A DNA stretch of 64,000 nt from Adineta steineri (lineage: Eukaryota > Rotifera > Eurotatoria > Adinetida > Adinetidae): NCBI GenBank assembly GCA_905250115.1, contig CAJNOI010000056.1, positions 1-64,000 of the forward strand, read 5' to 3'. A program made the position numbers and the translations under genes. The stretch's first letter is position 1, and every line of letters begins with the position of its first letter. Below, in pieces: positions 1 to 9,451 of this stretch. Below the pieces are notes generated by a model, which made no database searches, had not been told where the DNA came from, and was given only the letters and a program-made list of their open reading frames with translations.

Positions 1-1194
1 ACCCACACCCACACCCTCAAGAACGAACGAAATTGGAGTCGTGCACCTAAAAATATTCTCTTGTTAGCAGTTTGATTTTTCAGCTTTCTAGAATAGTGAG
101 TTTACTTTCTCCGCTCTGCCTAATTGATTTTTTAGTCTTGTGTATTTGCTGAATTTCTGCTGCTCTCTGTTTACTTAGAATTTTTTCTCCGCTCGTCTAT
201 TTACTGATTTTTATTTTTCCTTTTACCGGGTGAGTTTTCACTCTCGTCTATCTATAGACGCTGCAGTTACTTCTCTGTTTACTCAATTTTACTAAGGTGC
301 ATTGGAGTAGTAAAAAAAGAGAAAGATCAACAGTCGCTTCGATTTTCTCACACGTTCAACTGCCAGTAAGTAACTATAACAGGAGACGGTGCCTGTGGAT
401 AGAATCTGCCAGATGCAGTGAAGAATAGTCGAAATCTCTAGAATTGAAATATAAACCAAAATAAAACTGTTTTGCAGACCAGTACTCAATATTTGACCTG
501 AGTGAGACGTGTTGTAGAAGTAGAAGGCTGTTGACGAGTCAACATCTATAGTAACAAAATTAAGAGTCATACTTAATTATACGGATAGAAGATCTTATCT
601 AAATATTTACTACTTTCATAGATTAAAACAAGTATTAGTGATTAGAGAGCGAAAACTCAACTAGAATGTTGGAAATACCTTTTCGATTGAAACCTTTTAT
701 TTCATGCACATAAACTTCTGCAGCTTCCTTCTTGAGATTTAGACACAGTGATTAAAAGATAAGCCAATTTATAATTATTTTAACTTCTAACCATTTTTCT
801 CGACGACCAATATTTTGAAAAACAGTTTCAGCTCTCACAATGCTCAGTATAGATTATAGTAGGCTTCATGAGTGGCACTCTTTTTTTCACCTTGAAATTC
901 TTGTTTCTTTATAATCCCATAGAAATGCATGAAGGACGAACAGTTTTAGGCATTCGTGTATGTTATGATAAGAATAAAATGAAAAAAAGTACAGAACAGA
1001 AAATGTGAATGTTTTTTTTTGCGACATCAAAAGGTATGCTGTGGCTGATTTCACAAATGTTGAATTTTTGTATCGTATTGCATACTTTCTTCTTCAGATT
1101 TCTTTGATTATTTCGGATAACTCGACGAACCAAAATAATTGCCGATACTTTATACCCTTCGAATATTGTTAGATTTTCTCGTCATAAAATATTC
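1..1194. other. Intergenic, starts with telomere-like tract
   Basis: The first 20 bases are two CCCACA-type units followed by CCTCAA, the reverse complement of the TTGAGGGTGTGGG motif seen elsewhere in the window. The rest is AT-rich. I find no convincing coding sequence; the short open frames have no recognisable content. Confidence 0.5.
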
Positions 1195-2178
1195 ATGGAA
1201 GATTTTCGAACGTCCAATAGTCGTGTATACATCAAATGTCTAGTTGTTCTATTATTCCTCATAGTCATCGGGTATACTTACAGCAGATCAAACAGACAAA
1301 TACTCAAAGATTATAGACGTTTCTTACAGTGTGAAACTCCAGCGGCAACACCCTTACTGTCAATATGGAATCCATCGCCAACGGCAAGAAAAAATGCAAT
1401 TGCTATTTTATTTGAAGGATCTATAATGGATTTAGCGCCTAAGGTAAAAGTGCTTGATGCGTATATTTCTGATAATTTGACGGCAGACATCATTATTTTC
1501 CACACTTCATATCCTTCGAAAGTCCATTTACAGTCGTTTGCCAGTACCACTAAACGTCAAGTTATTTTCTATAATATAGACGGCATATTTACATCGTTTC
1601 CGAAAGGATTCGATCCCTATCTAGAAGAACCAACTTGGTCAAAACGAGGTAAATGGAATTATCATCATATGTGTCGATTTTGGTTCAAACTTATTCTGGA
1701 TATTCCATTAATTAATAAATATGACTATGTTATGAGACTTGACAGTGATTCAAAAGTAATGGGAGTTTGGTTTAATGTTTTTGAGCTGATGAAAAATAAA
1801 ACGGCGGTCAATTTTGCTAACGTAGAACAAGCAGATACCGAAGCTATATTACCTGGTCTAATGAAACTGAAAACATTTACACTTGACTATCAAAAGAAAT
1901 ATGGGATAATTCCTAAAAATCCGATCAGATTGACACGAGCTTTTGACATTCCCAATCATATACGCTTACATAATACAAATTTTGATATATTCAAAGTCGA
2001 GTTTTTCAAAAGTCAACTTGTTACTCATTGGATTAATGCAGTGGACGAAAGTTTTGGTATATTTCGATATCGGTGGGGAGATCATGTGCTCAGATATCTA
2101 ACAACCGCAATGTTTGCCACTCCAAACGAAGTACTTGTAAGAACGGATTTCAATCTGTCTTACTGTCATCCATGCTAA
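1195..2178 (+). CDS. GT15-like (Kre2/Mnt1-type) alpha-mannosyltransferase
   Basis: This intronless frame encodes 327 aa. A single hydrophobic segment at residues 14-29 after a short basic N-terminus gives type II Golgi topology. The catalytic region resembles fungal glycosyltransferase family 15, which adds mannose from GDP-mannose in alpha-1,2 linkage to glycoproteins. Visible family marks are YHHMCRF (about 156-162), the DxD-like RLDSDS (181-186), the HNTNFDIFKVEFF block, and RYRWGDHVLRYL near residue 295, which matches the family's ERWGD signature. The product is somewhat shorter than yeast Kre2 (442 aa), mainly at the N-terminus, and ends soon after the final SYCHPC block, where fungal members have YYHPP. 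Lack of introns in an intron-rich region and a mainly fungal family suggest horizontal acquisition (inference). Substrate in this animal is unknown. Confidence 0.75.
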   Translation: MEDFRTSNSRVYIKCLVVLLFLIVIGYTYSRSNRQILKDYRRFLQCETPAATPLLSIWNPSPTARKNAIAILFEGSIMDLAPKVKVLDAYISDNLTADIIIFHTSYPSKVHLQSFASTTKRQVIFYNIDGIFTSFPKGFDPYLEEPTWSKRGKWNYHHMCRFWFKLILDIPLINKYDYVMRLDSDSKVMGVWFNVFELMKNKTAVNFANVEQADTEAILPGLMKLKTFTLDYQKKYGIIPKNPIRLTRAFDIPNHIRLHNTNFDIFKVEFFKSQLVTHWINAVDESFGIFRYRWGDHVLRYLTTAMFATPNEVLVRTDFNLSYCHPC

Positions 2179-2182
2179 CATC

Positions 2183-2252
2183 GAAGGGTGTGGATGATGT
2201 GAGTTTGATTGTGGTCTCAGAAGAAAATAATATTCAAACCCACACTCTTTTT
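2183..2252. repeat. Paired telomere-like motifs (inverted)
   Basis: GAAGGGTGTGG begins 5 nt after the glycosyltransferase stop, and the opposite-strand motif ACCCACACTC follows about 45 nt later, so a transcript could fold here. It belongs to a set of similar pairs in the window. Function is unknown; a 3'-end or terminator role is inference. Confidence 0.45.
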
Positions 2253-2769
2253 CAATATTTTTGGAAGTCGTAAATAAATGCTACTGAACCTCGATTAGTG
2301 GTTGTTCATTCAATATCAGATTTCATATTTTCCTTATCGAAAAGAAAGTGTTATACAGTGTTTAAATCATCGGCTTCAAATGCATAAAATTTGTCTACCT
2401 GTCTGTCTGTTCAAGCCAATCAGATTTCACCATTATTTTTCCGTTTTACTACTGCGCATGAATACAGCACCTCCTTAGTCAGACCTGTGCAGATGAAAGT
2501 TAGGTTCCATTATCTGTTAGTAATACTACTTAGTTTTTGATTTTATAAGGGGCTACGCCAAAAAATAGTATTAGTTTGTGTTAGGGTTTTGTAATTTCAC
2601 GGTACTGAATACCGATGTCATAGATGCTGAGTTCACTGGGATTGACCCGACCCATAACTATTTTCTATTGAAATGCAAATTTTTGGTCGTTCAAAAATTT
2701 AATACAATGTTTCGTAAAAATAAAACTATAAAAATACGTGTACTCATGTTTGAGAGAACATCTTTACTA

Positions 2770-2990
2770 AAGATAACTAAGAAAGGCGGAGGAAATAACA
2801 AGTTTTTGATTATTCTTTGAGTTCATTTTCGCTGGAAACGATGCCATCATAATGACATCTGGAGAAGAATCTATTCCAATGTAAGAGTGCAATGCATGAG
2901 TATGAACACACCATGCAGCACCAGCACCTCTACCACAATTGATTTCAAGGACATTCTGATCTGTTAATGTCACATTTGCAAGAACCTAGA
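2770..2990 (-). pseudogene. Class I SAM methyltransferase fragment
   Basis: The minus strand encodes VLEINCGRGAGAA followed by YIGIDSSPDVI. This is the glycine-rich motif I and acidic motif II spacing of class I S-adenosylmethionine methyltransferases. The segment begins right after a plausible 3' splice site (TTTCTAG at about 2989) but no upstream exon could be joined, and downstream the frame loses similarity and stops. I read it as an isolated exon or remnant of a methyltransferase gene. A surviving multi-exon gene is possible but less likely, because nothing else of the fold is visible nearby. Confidence 0.4.
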
Positions 2991-4475
2991 AAATAAAGCA
3001 AAATATTTCAATCATGGCTTGTATATCAATTATTATGCATCATCTGTTCTGCAATACAGTGAATAGTTTTATCAAAGCTTCTATCAAAATCTCTTTTTTT
3101 CAAGAGAATGTGATAGATCTCATTACTTGAAAAATCATCAAATTTCACGAGTAGGACTTGAGTAGGGCTTAAAGATTATTTCATATCTCTTAATAAGATT
3201 TTCAGGAAGGACTAAAAATTTTGGTTCTCAGAATGACTTTTTATGCTCTATCGAATAGGCTAACTCATTTTAAAATCAAAAAATTTCCGTATGAAGGCTT
3301 ATATGTAAATAGGTCTATTGAGGGTGTGGGTGAGTAAATATTAGAGTATATCGAAGACAAATGTATTTCGTTCTATACAATGCTCTGATCTATACATAAG
3401 AATATTAATTTTTTTAACTTTTATATATAATATAAGTGATAAATCAATAAGTGTGTTCTTTTTTGTTCTCAAACTCAGATTACTGAGATTATTTTTTATC
3501 AGAACATTAAAACTAAATAGTTCATAATCCAGATAGAGGACCTACTATAATATGCTGTAATTATTATTTAGTGTTGAAACTTATTTCATTGAAAATTAAT
3601 TCTTTATTATTCGATATTTTGATAAATAAACGACGCAATATTCTTCTAAGAAGATGATGGAAATTAAAAAAGAATTTATCTGTTTATAACACTTTAGCAA
3701 AATTTTTCTTTCTCAAATAATTTCTAAAAGTTCATTCTTGACAACATGCAAATATTTATTTTTAAATAATCTTCAATCAAAATATGTCATAGAACATTCA
3801 TTTTAAATTATAAAATATTTTTCTTCTCTTATACTAAAAAACCGATGAGATATCTGTTGAAAGAAGAAATATTGATGCAATGACTGTCATTGACTCAATC
3901 ATATCGGCGGAGCTTTCAGAATGGAGAAGATGGTTTTCCATCACTATCAATTTTGAATCTTTCTCGTATATTTAAATTCTATAGAGTAAAAAGAAAAATA
4001 ATTAAATCGTTCATCTGCTGTTGATTGTTTTTAATCAACATCTGTCATAATTGCCATAGATATTTCACTAGAGATCAAAAAGTAGAAACAAAATTTTTTG
4101 AGATAAAAGTTATTCGTACTACTCAATCAATATACCAACGATTAAAGTATTTACAAAACAAATTTAGTTTTCTATTTCATTAATGCTCACAACTATTTAT
4201 CACATTTTAAGATTATAATTCTAAAACAAGCTATATGAAAATTATCACGTTCGTTCAATACAATATCTAATATGCTTGACGGACAAAAATACATTAATAA
4301 TCCGTTTCTGACATGAATATTAAATGTAAATATATGCACGCTCATCTAATCAAGACAAAAATCATTTACAGACTTATCTGTCTGCGACAGCTTTCCATCA
4401 GTGAGTAGTCTTAATGCATATATATATGAAAGACTCTTTGTTATTTTCATATCTACAACGTATCTATAAACATAG
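2991..4475. other. Intergenic region
   Basis: AT-rich DNA with no supported gene. A single TTGAGGGTGTGGGTGAG motif lies at about 3319-3335. The 3' part precedes the GPCR start at 4476 and presumably holds its promoter; no specific element was recognised. Confidence 0.5.
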
Positions 4476-5732
4476 ATGAATTTTAGTACTAGTAATAATT
4501 ATCCTCCTCCTCCTGGTGGTGGTGGCGGCGGAGGAATGGGTCCTCCTCCTGGTGGTGGTGGCGGTGGAATGGGTCCTCCACCAGACTTTGGTTCGTCCAT
4601 GATTACACCCCTCCAAAGGCATGTAGCTTTGTATGGATACAGTATTCTTTTTATCTTTGGCTTTTTTGGTCATGCTACAACTATTACAATATTTCTTCGT
4701 CGAACTCTTCGTAGTGTTTCGACGAGTTGTCTATTTGTATGCATGACTATATCCGATATAGTCTATCTAATAACGTGTTTCTACCAATACATTTTTCTTG
4801 GTCTTGGTGTTCCCACAACAAATACCAGCTTGATGAATCTATTATGTCGTATTTATACATATATTCAATATTTTTCAATGTGTTGTACAGCTTGGTTATT
4901 ATTAACAATTACAATTGATCGATGGCTTCGTATTAGATTTCCTTTTCGAGTTAAACAACTCTGTACAAGAAGAAGAGTACTTATTGGTGCATGTGTTATC
5001 GTTATTTGTTCTGCTTTACTCAATTTTCATTTAGCATTTCCTTCAACAGGTGTTGTACCTGGTTCAACTGCGTGTGCCATTGGTTCTTCAGCAAGTGCTA
5101 CATATCAATACTTTTACTCAAACGTATATTCATTGATTTGAAATTTATTTGCTAATATACAAAATATTTCTGAATTCTTTGTTTAGATTTGGCCTATTCT
5201 ATTAACGAGTCTTCAAATAATCTTACCAACAATATTTCTTCTGGGATTAAGTATTAATATATTTATTAGACTTCGTCGTCAGCAACAACAGCAACAACGA
5301 TTAAAACAAGGTCGTCGTGCTTTTCTCGATCGACAAATGTTAATAATTATGCTTACTAGTATCTTTCTCTTTTTCATTACACAAATTCCATTGAGTCTTT
5401 TCAATATTCTTATGATTTATGTTCTTCGACCAAGACTTTCAGTACAACAACAACTTGAATTTAATACTATTTCTATTTTCGTTGCATCGATCAATTATTC
5501 AGTAAGTTTAATCATATTAGATTACAAATTATTTTTTATGAAATTTTAGGCTTCATTCTATATTCATTGTTTATCAAGTCGACTCTTTCGAACAGAATTT
5601 TTCAATATAATACATTTTAGACGAAATCAACGTATAGGTATTATAACACAAATGTTGGGTTTAGAAGGATCTCTAACACAAACACAAATTCAATTATTTC
5701 AATTACCACCAACAAAATTCATGAAAACATAG
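4476..5732 (+). CDS. Rhodopsin-like (class A) GPCR with Pro/Gly-rich N-terminus
   Basis: Three exons (4476-5123, 5187-5501, 5550-5732) join in frame across GT-AG introns of 63 and 48 nt and give 381 aa. Residues 1-38 are a low-complexity extracellular tail with two PPPGGGGGG-type blocks. Seven hydrophobic segments follow. The DRY-box equivalent is IDRWLRIRFPF at the end of TM3, and the TM7 end is NYSASFYIHC, a loose NPxxY counterpart. Cytoplasmic loop 3 carries a Gln-rich stretch before TM6. This matches the large bdelloid family of FMRFamide-receptor-like orphan receptors. The ligand cannot be predicted. Reading the first exon alone would stop just after TM5 begins; both introns are needed for a full receptor. 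Confidence 0.8.
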
Positions 5733-5944
5733 ACATTCTATTTTATGTAAAAATTTTTTTTTTCAAATTATTCAATAAAATTTTCACCCATCCACGTTCT
5801 ATATATTGTTTCTCGAAAAGAATTCTTTCTGTTTTTCTATTGATTATAAACTAAAATGACAAAAATAAAAAGCGAGTCAACGACACAATGTCTTTTTGTT
5901 TGTGTTCAATAATGGTGTTGCAAGACGATGCAGCTCTCTCTTTC

Positions 5945-6886
5945 TCAAGCTGGTATTCTCCTTCTAGTGTGTTCATTTGCATAGGCAACACGATCACGAT
6001 ACTGGTTGCGTTTTATCTGCGTGTTCGGACGTACATCGCGTATGTAAGGTAGTTTTGGACGACGAAATGTTTTCCTATACAAATCAATATCCTTAAAGTT
6101 ATTCCATTCGTGAACAACATACTCACTTGAAATCAAAAGTCTTCTTGGTGATCTCTTGTTTTCGATCTTTTTCGTCATCAGAATCACTGGATGAAGAAAT
6201 GCGGTCTTCATCTCTAAAAAAAATGAAAATGAAAATAGTTGGATCTAGAGAACTCATCGAAAGTCAGACATTTACCTGTTAAAGAGCGACGTTTTCATCG
6301 TTCTATCTCGGTATAATTCTTCGTACGATTGTTGCTGCTCAAAGATGACAGTGACATAGTTTTCCACTTCGGGTTTTTCGGTCAGAACACGAACATCCGG
6401 ATGGTTGTTCTGTATCTGTTCCTTTCTTCTGATTTCCTCCATTTGTTGTCTCATCGTTTGCAATTGTTCATATGCAATATCTCTTTCTCTCAGTAGGTCA
6501 TCTAGCTGTCGACGTAGTCGACTAAGTGAATCTAGACTTTGCTGGTTTGTCGCCATCATTTCTTGTTTGTGCCTCTCTAAGCTGATCGTCATTTGTTGCA
6601 AAGCTCGGTCGTAGACGCCGTCGATGTGACGGACAGTGTCAGAACGCCATTGATCAAGCTGACGTCGAGCATTCGACAAGCAGTTTAGCGAAAACATCGA
6701 CTGGTCTATATCACATCGTTGTAATCGATTGAACATTATGTTCACCTGCTTGATCAATGGTAATAGTTGTCCTTGTAACCAATTTTTGTGTTCCATGAAA
6801 TGATAATGACATACCTCATATGAACAATGACCACAATATGCTTCAGCTCGATCTCTGCACGATTCGATCCAACATTTTTTTGTCAT
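5945..6886 (-). CDS. B-box-like zinc finger and coiled-coil protein
   Basis: Three exons on the minus strand (6886-6276, 6213-6127, 6074-5945) join in frame through introns of 62 and 52 nt, giving 275 aa. The N-terminus has a B-box-like zinc site (CWIESC, CGHCSYEVCHYHFMEH, residues 5-33). About 130 residues of charged, Gln-rich coiled coil follow (around 75-170). Then comes an acidic serine cluster (SSSSDSDDEKD) and a basic C-terminus. The layout resembles the B-box and coiled-coil part of TRIM-type scaffold proteins, without a visible RING or C-terminal recognition domain. The donor GTGAGT at 6126 rather than the nearby stop fixes the last exon. Function unknown, probably protein interaction. 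Confidence 0.65.
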
Positions 6887-8290
6887 TTTGTATGGAGAAA
6901 TCGACGTTGTTGTTTCTTCTTAACAATAATTTCAAATGATTAAGTGTGACAAAGACAAACAGACGAAAGCACACATTAAAAACAATTGCTGGATGATTTT
7001 TTCAATCAAGAGAAATAAGTAAAAGAAGAGATTTGCACGTTCTGCAACGATGCAAAGTCGATAATGCACAATAGTCACGTGGAGTTCTTTTCGATCGTAT
7101 TTGCACAAATTCTTGCTACGATTTTTCATCGATGTTTTGAATTACAGGGTGTGAGGGCGTAGATAACTAATAAACATCATCAAGAAAGAATCTACGCAGA
7201 TAAGTTTATCAAAGGATTTTCTTAGTAATTCAAATTTTTTGAGAGATATTATAACTGACTTCGATAGAGATGCGTTGATATTGTACAATCCCTATGGGCA
7301 AGTTCAACTTTCATATTTTGTATAAAGAAATAAAGACAACAGAGATAATCTACATCTTTTTTGCGTAATGCTTCGTTCAGTATCTTAGACATAGATGACG
7401 CTATCGCACGTGTAATATTTTTCAAATTTATCAATTTCTTCTAGACAATTCGATTGATTTCGTTTTCAACTAACAACTGTAAATATATTCTTTGAAATAT
7501 CCAAAGTTTTTGTTCTTCTCTCACATTAATCGAAATTATGCATAATTTCATTTAAAAAAGGAATTGTAAAAATGGTTAGATGATAGCTATGAATATCAAA
7601 CAGTGAAAATGATAAGACAGATACAATGTGAACATATTCAGAATGTGTTCATTAGAAATCAGTAGATTTTTGCTATTGATCATTGTTTAGTTGATAAAAA
7701 TCTTGTTTATTGTACAGTGTGTGGAGACTCTTTTTTCTATCAATAAATAAACATCTTTCTATACTATTTCATCTCTTTTCAACCGACTTTAGTTGATGTT
7801 CTCATCTTTGACGAAGACTCACCGTCAACATGGAATTGCTTGTATTTTTAGTTGCAAAAGTATAGCAACAATGATTTATCAATACAAAAAAAATTCTCAA
7901 TTATTGAAAAACGTGGAATTGAATTAATATCAGATTGACGATATCATATAGATTATCTAATAAAGAAACAACAACATTTGTCCAAGCATCTTATACAAAA
8001 TATAGTAATTATAATTATACAATTGAAACATGTTTTACAATCAATATCAATTTCATTAATTCAAAATTAAGTCCTGTTCATGTTTTATTAAATATTGAGA
8101 GATAAAGAGATCTTTACGAGAAGTTCCACAAATATGTTATATCGACTTTTTCGACATCAATTTCATCTTATTCGAATAAAAATAAGAAAATGTGAGATGA
8201 ATATGATATTTACCCACATTCTGATCGTTTTATTTGATAATTGTATTGGTAAGACACTAATACTGACAACATTGATTTTAACATTGTTTT
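6887..8290. other. Intergenic region
   Basis: No firm gene. There is one telomere-like GGGTGTGAGGG at 7147-7158. A 61-codon minus frame at 7249-7434 has a splice-acceptor-like TTGTCTAG before it but matches no family I know. Around 7960-8100 an open stretch looks coding-like but has no recognisable content. Confidence 0.4.
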
Positions 8291-9115
8291 GCTGAATATT
8301 TTCTTCTTCTCCTTGTATTCTTCGTAATTTTATGTCACAGATTCTATAGATCAAACGTTTGAATTCTTGACGAAAAGCTTTCGACACAGTAAGATAGATG
8401 ACAAAGTTGATAGAAAAAGGCATATGATGAATAAAAACACCAAGATTAAGAAGAAAATTTTTAAATGCTTGAATTGAAGGTGTTTAAATTTGATTGTTGA
8501 TAATTGTTCCATAGATTGTCTGAAAAATTAATAAAATACTTGTAAGAAGATAAATAAGATCTTAAAGATATAAACAACGAAGTAATTCAAAATCTTTTTT
8601 GTGCATCGATCGAAAAGTTCTTCTTTGTTGGCGAGGAATTAATCGATTTTGACGAATATTTTTAAATGAGAAAATTGATAAAATTATCATTAGAACAAAT
8701 AAAACAAGATTACAAATTGTTGTTGAATTTGAAAGAAAAATTGAATAAAATCCATTAGAATTAAATAAACAAATGAAGAGAAATGGGCCAAGTTGTTCAA
8801 TATTGAATTCGATTAAAATATGAAGAAAAAATATTTTGAGAAGAAAGTAAAAGACGATCAATAGTGGCAACAACGAGCATTGATGTTGGAAAAGTCGAAA
8901 AAAAGAATGTGATATAATTAAACAATTTACACAATACAACATTAGAATTAATTATATTTATATTCAAACCATACATAAATATAACACCAAGCATAGATGA
9001 ATTTAAATAAATTAAATTCAAGAAAATAGAAAACACAAACATTCTTTCGCCACGATTTTTCGAAAAATATCATAGCACTAAATAATTAACCGAAATTACC
9101 AAATATATATAAAGG
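8290..9115 (-). pseudogene. Decayed rhodopsin-like GPCR
   Basis: Pieces of one receptor lie in order but in different frames. There is a TM1-like GNFG segment near 9100, then TM2-TM3 with VVATIDRLLL (9042-8800), then TM5 with the loop NIRQNRLIPRQQRR (about 8800-8565). The TM7 and tail segment MPFSINFVIYLTVSKAFRQEF follows (8423-8300). TM4 appears deleted, at least two frame changes and two in-frame stops separate the pieces, and no introns explain them. It resembles the receptor at 36088-37026 (NIRQ after TM5, xxFRxExKR tail). A non-functional relic of the local GPCR family. Confidence 0.7.
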
Positions 9116-9333
9116 AATAACTATATAGCGATAGAGATGCGTTAGAATAACATTATAACTAGCAGATGAATCTATTTTTGTGTAGAACAAGTCTTGTCTC
9201 AATTTAAATCTATGAAGAATAAATGATCACTTCTTTTTGTTTTTGTTTTGAATATACAAGTTAATTTAATCGTCTTAAAATTGAGCTTATTCTATATTGA
9301 ACGAGTTCTTTCTCATCCTAATTAAAATTTCTA

Positions 9334-9399
9334 TGGGTGTGAGTGAGAATTATATGAATGTGGATATAAGAAGAGTAAAACACCCACACCCACACATCA
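9334..9399. repeat. Paired telomere-like motifs (inverted)
   Basis: GGGTGTGAGTG at 9335 faces ACACCCACACCCACAC at 9380-9395. The pair sits 50-120 nt beyond the stop of the minus-strand kinesin fusion gene, a placing similar to the pairs at 2183 and 30319. Confidence 0.5.
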
Positions 9400-9451
9400 T
9401 ACCCAACTGAAGCTATTGAATAAATAAAGAATTAACTCTATTCGAGTGAAA

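Noticed and set aside
1-20. True chromosome end (telomere)
   Set aside because: Only two to three repeat units, and the same short tracts occur between genes throughout the window.
4464-4673. Thr/Arg-rich minus-strand frame
   Set aside because: Antisense shadow of the Pro/Gly repeat in the GPCR start.
6932-7434. Small minus-strand frames of 61-65 codons
   Set aside because: No homology recognised; the low-complexity hydrophobic content fits chance frames.
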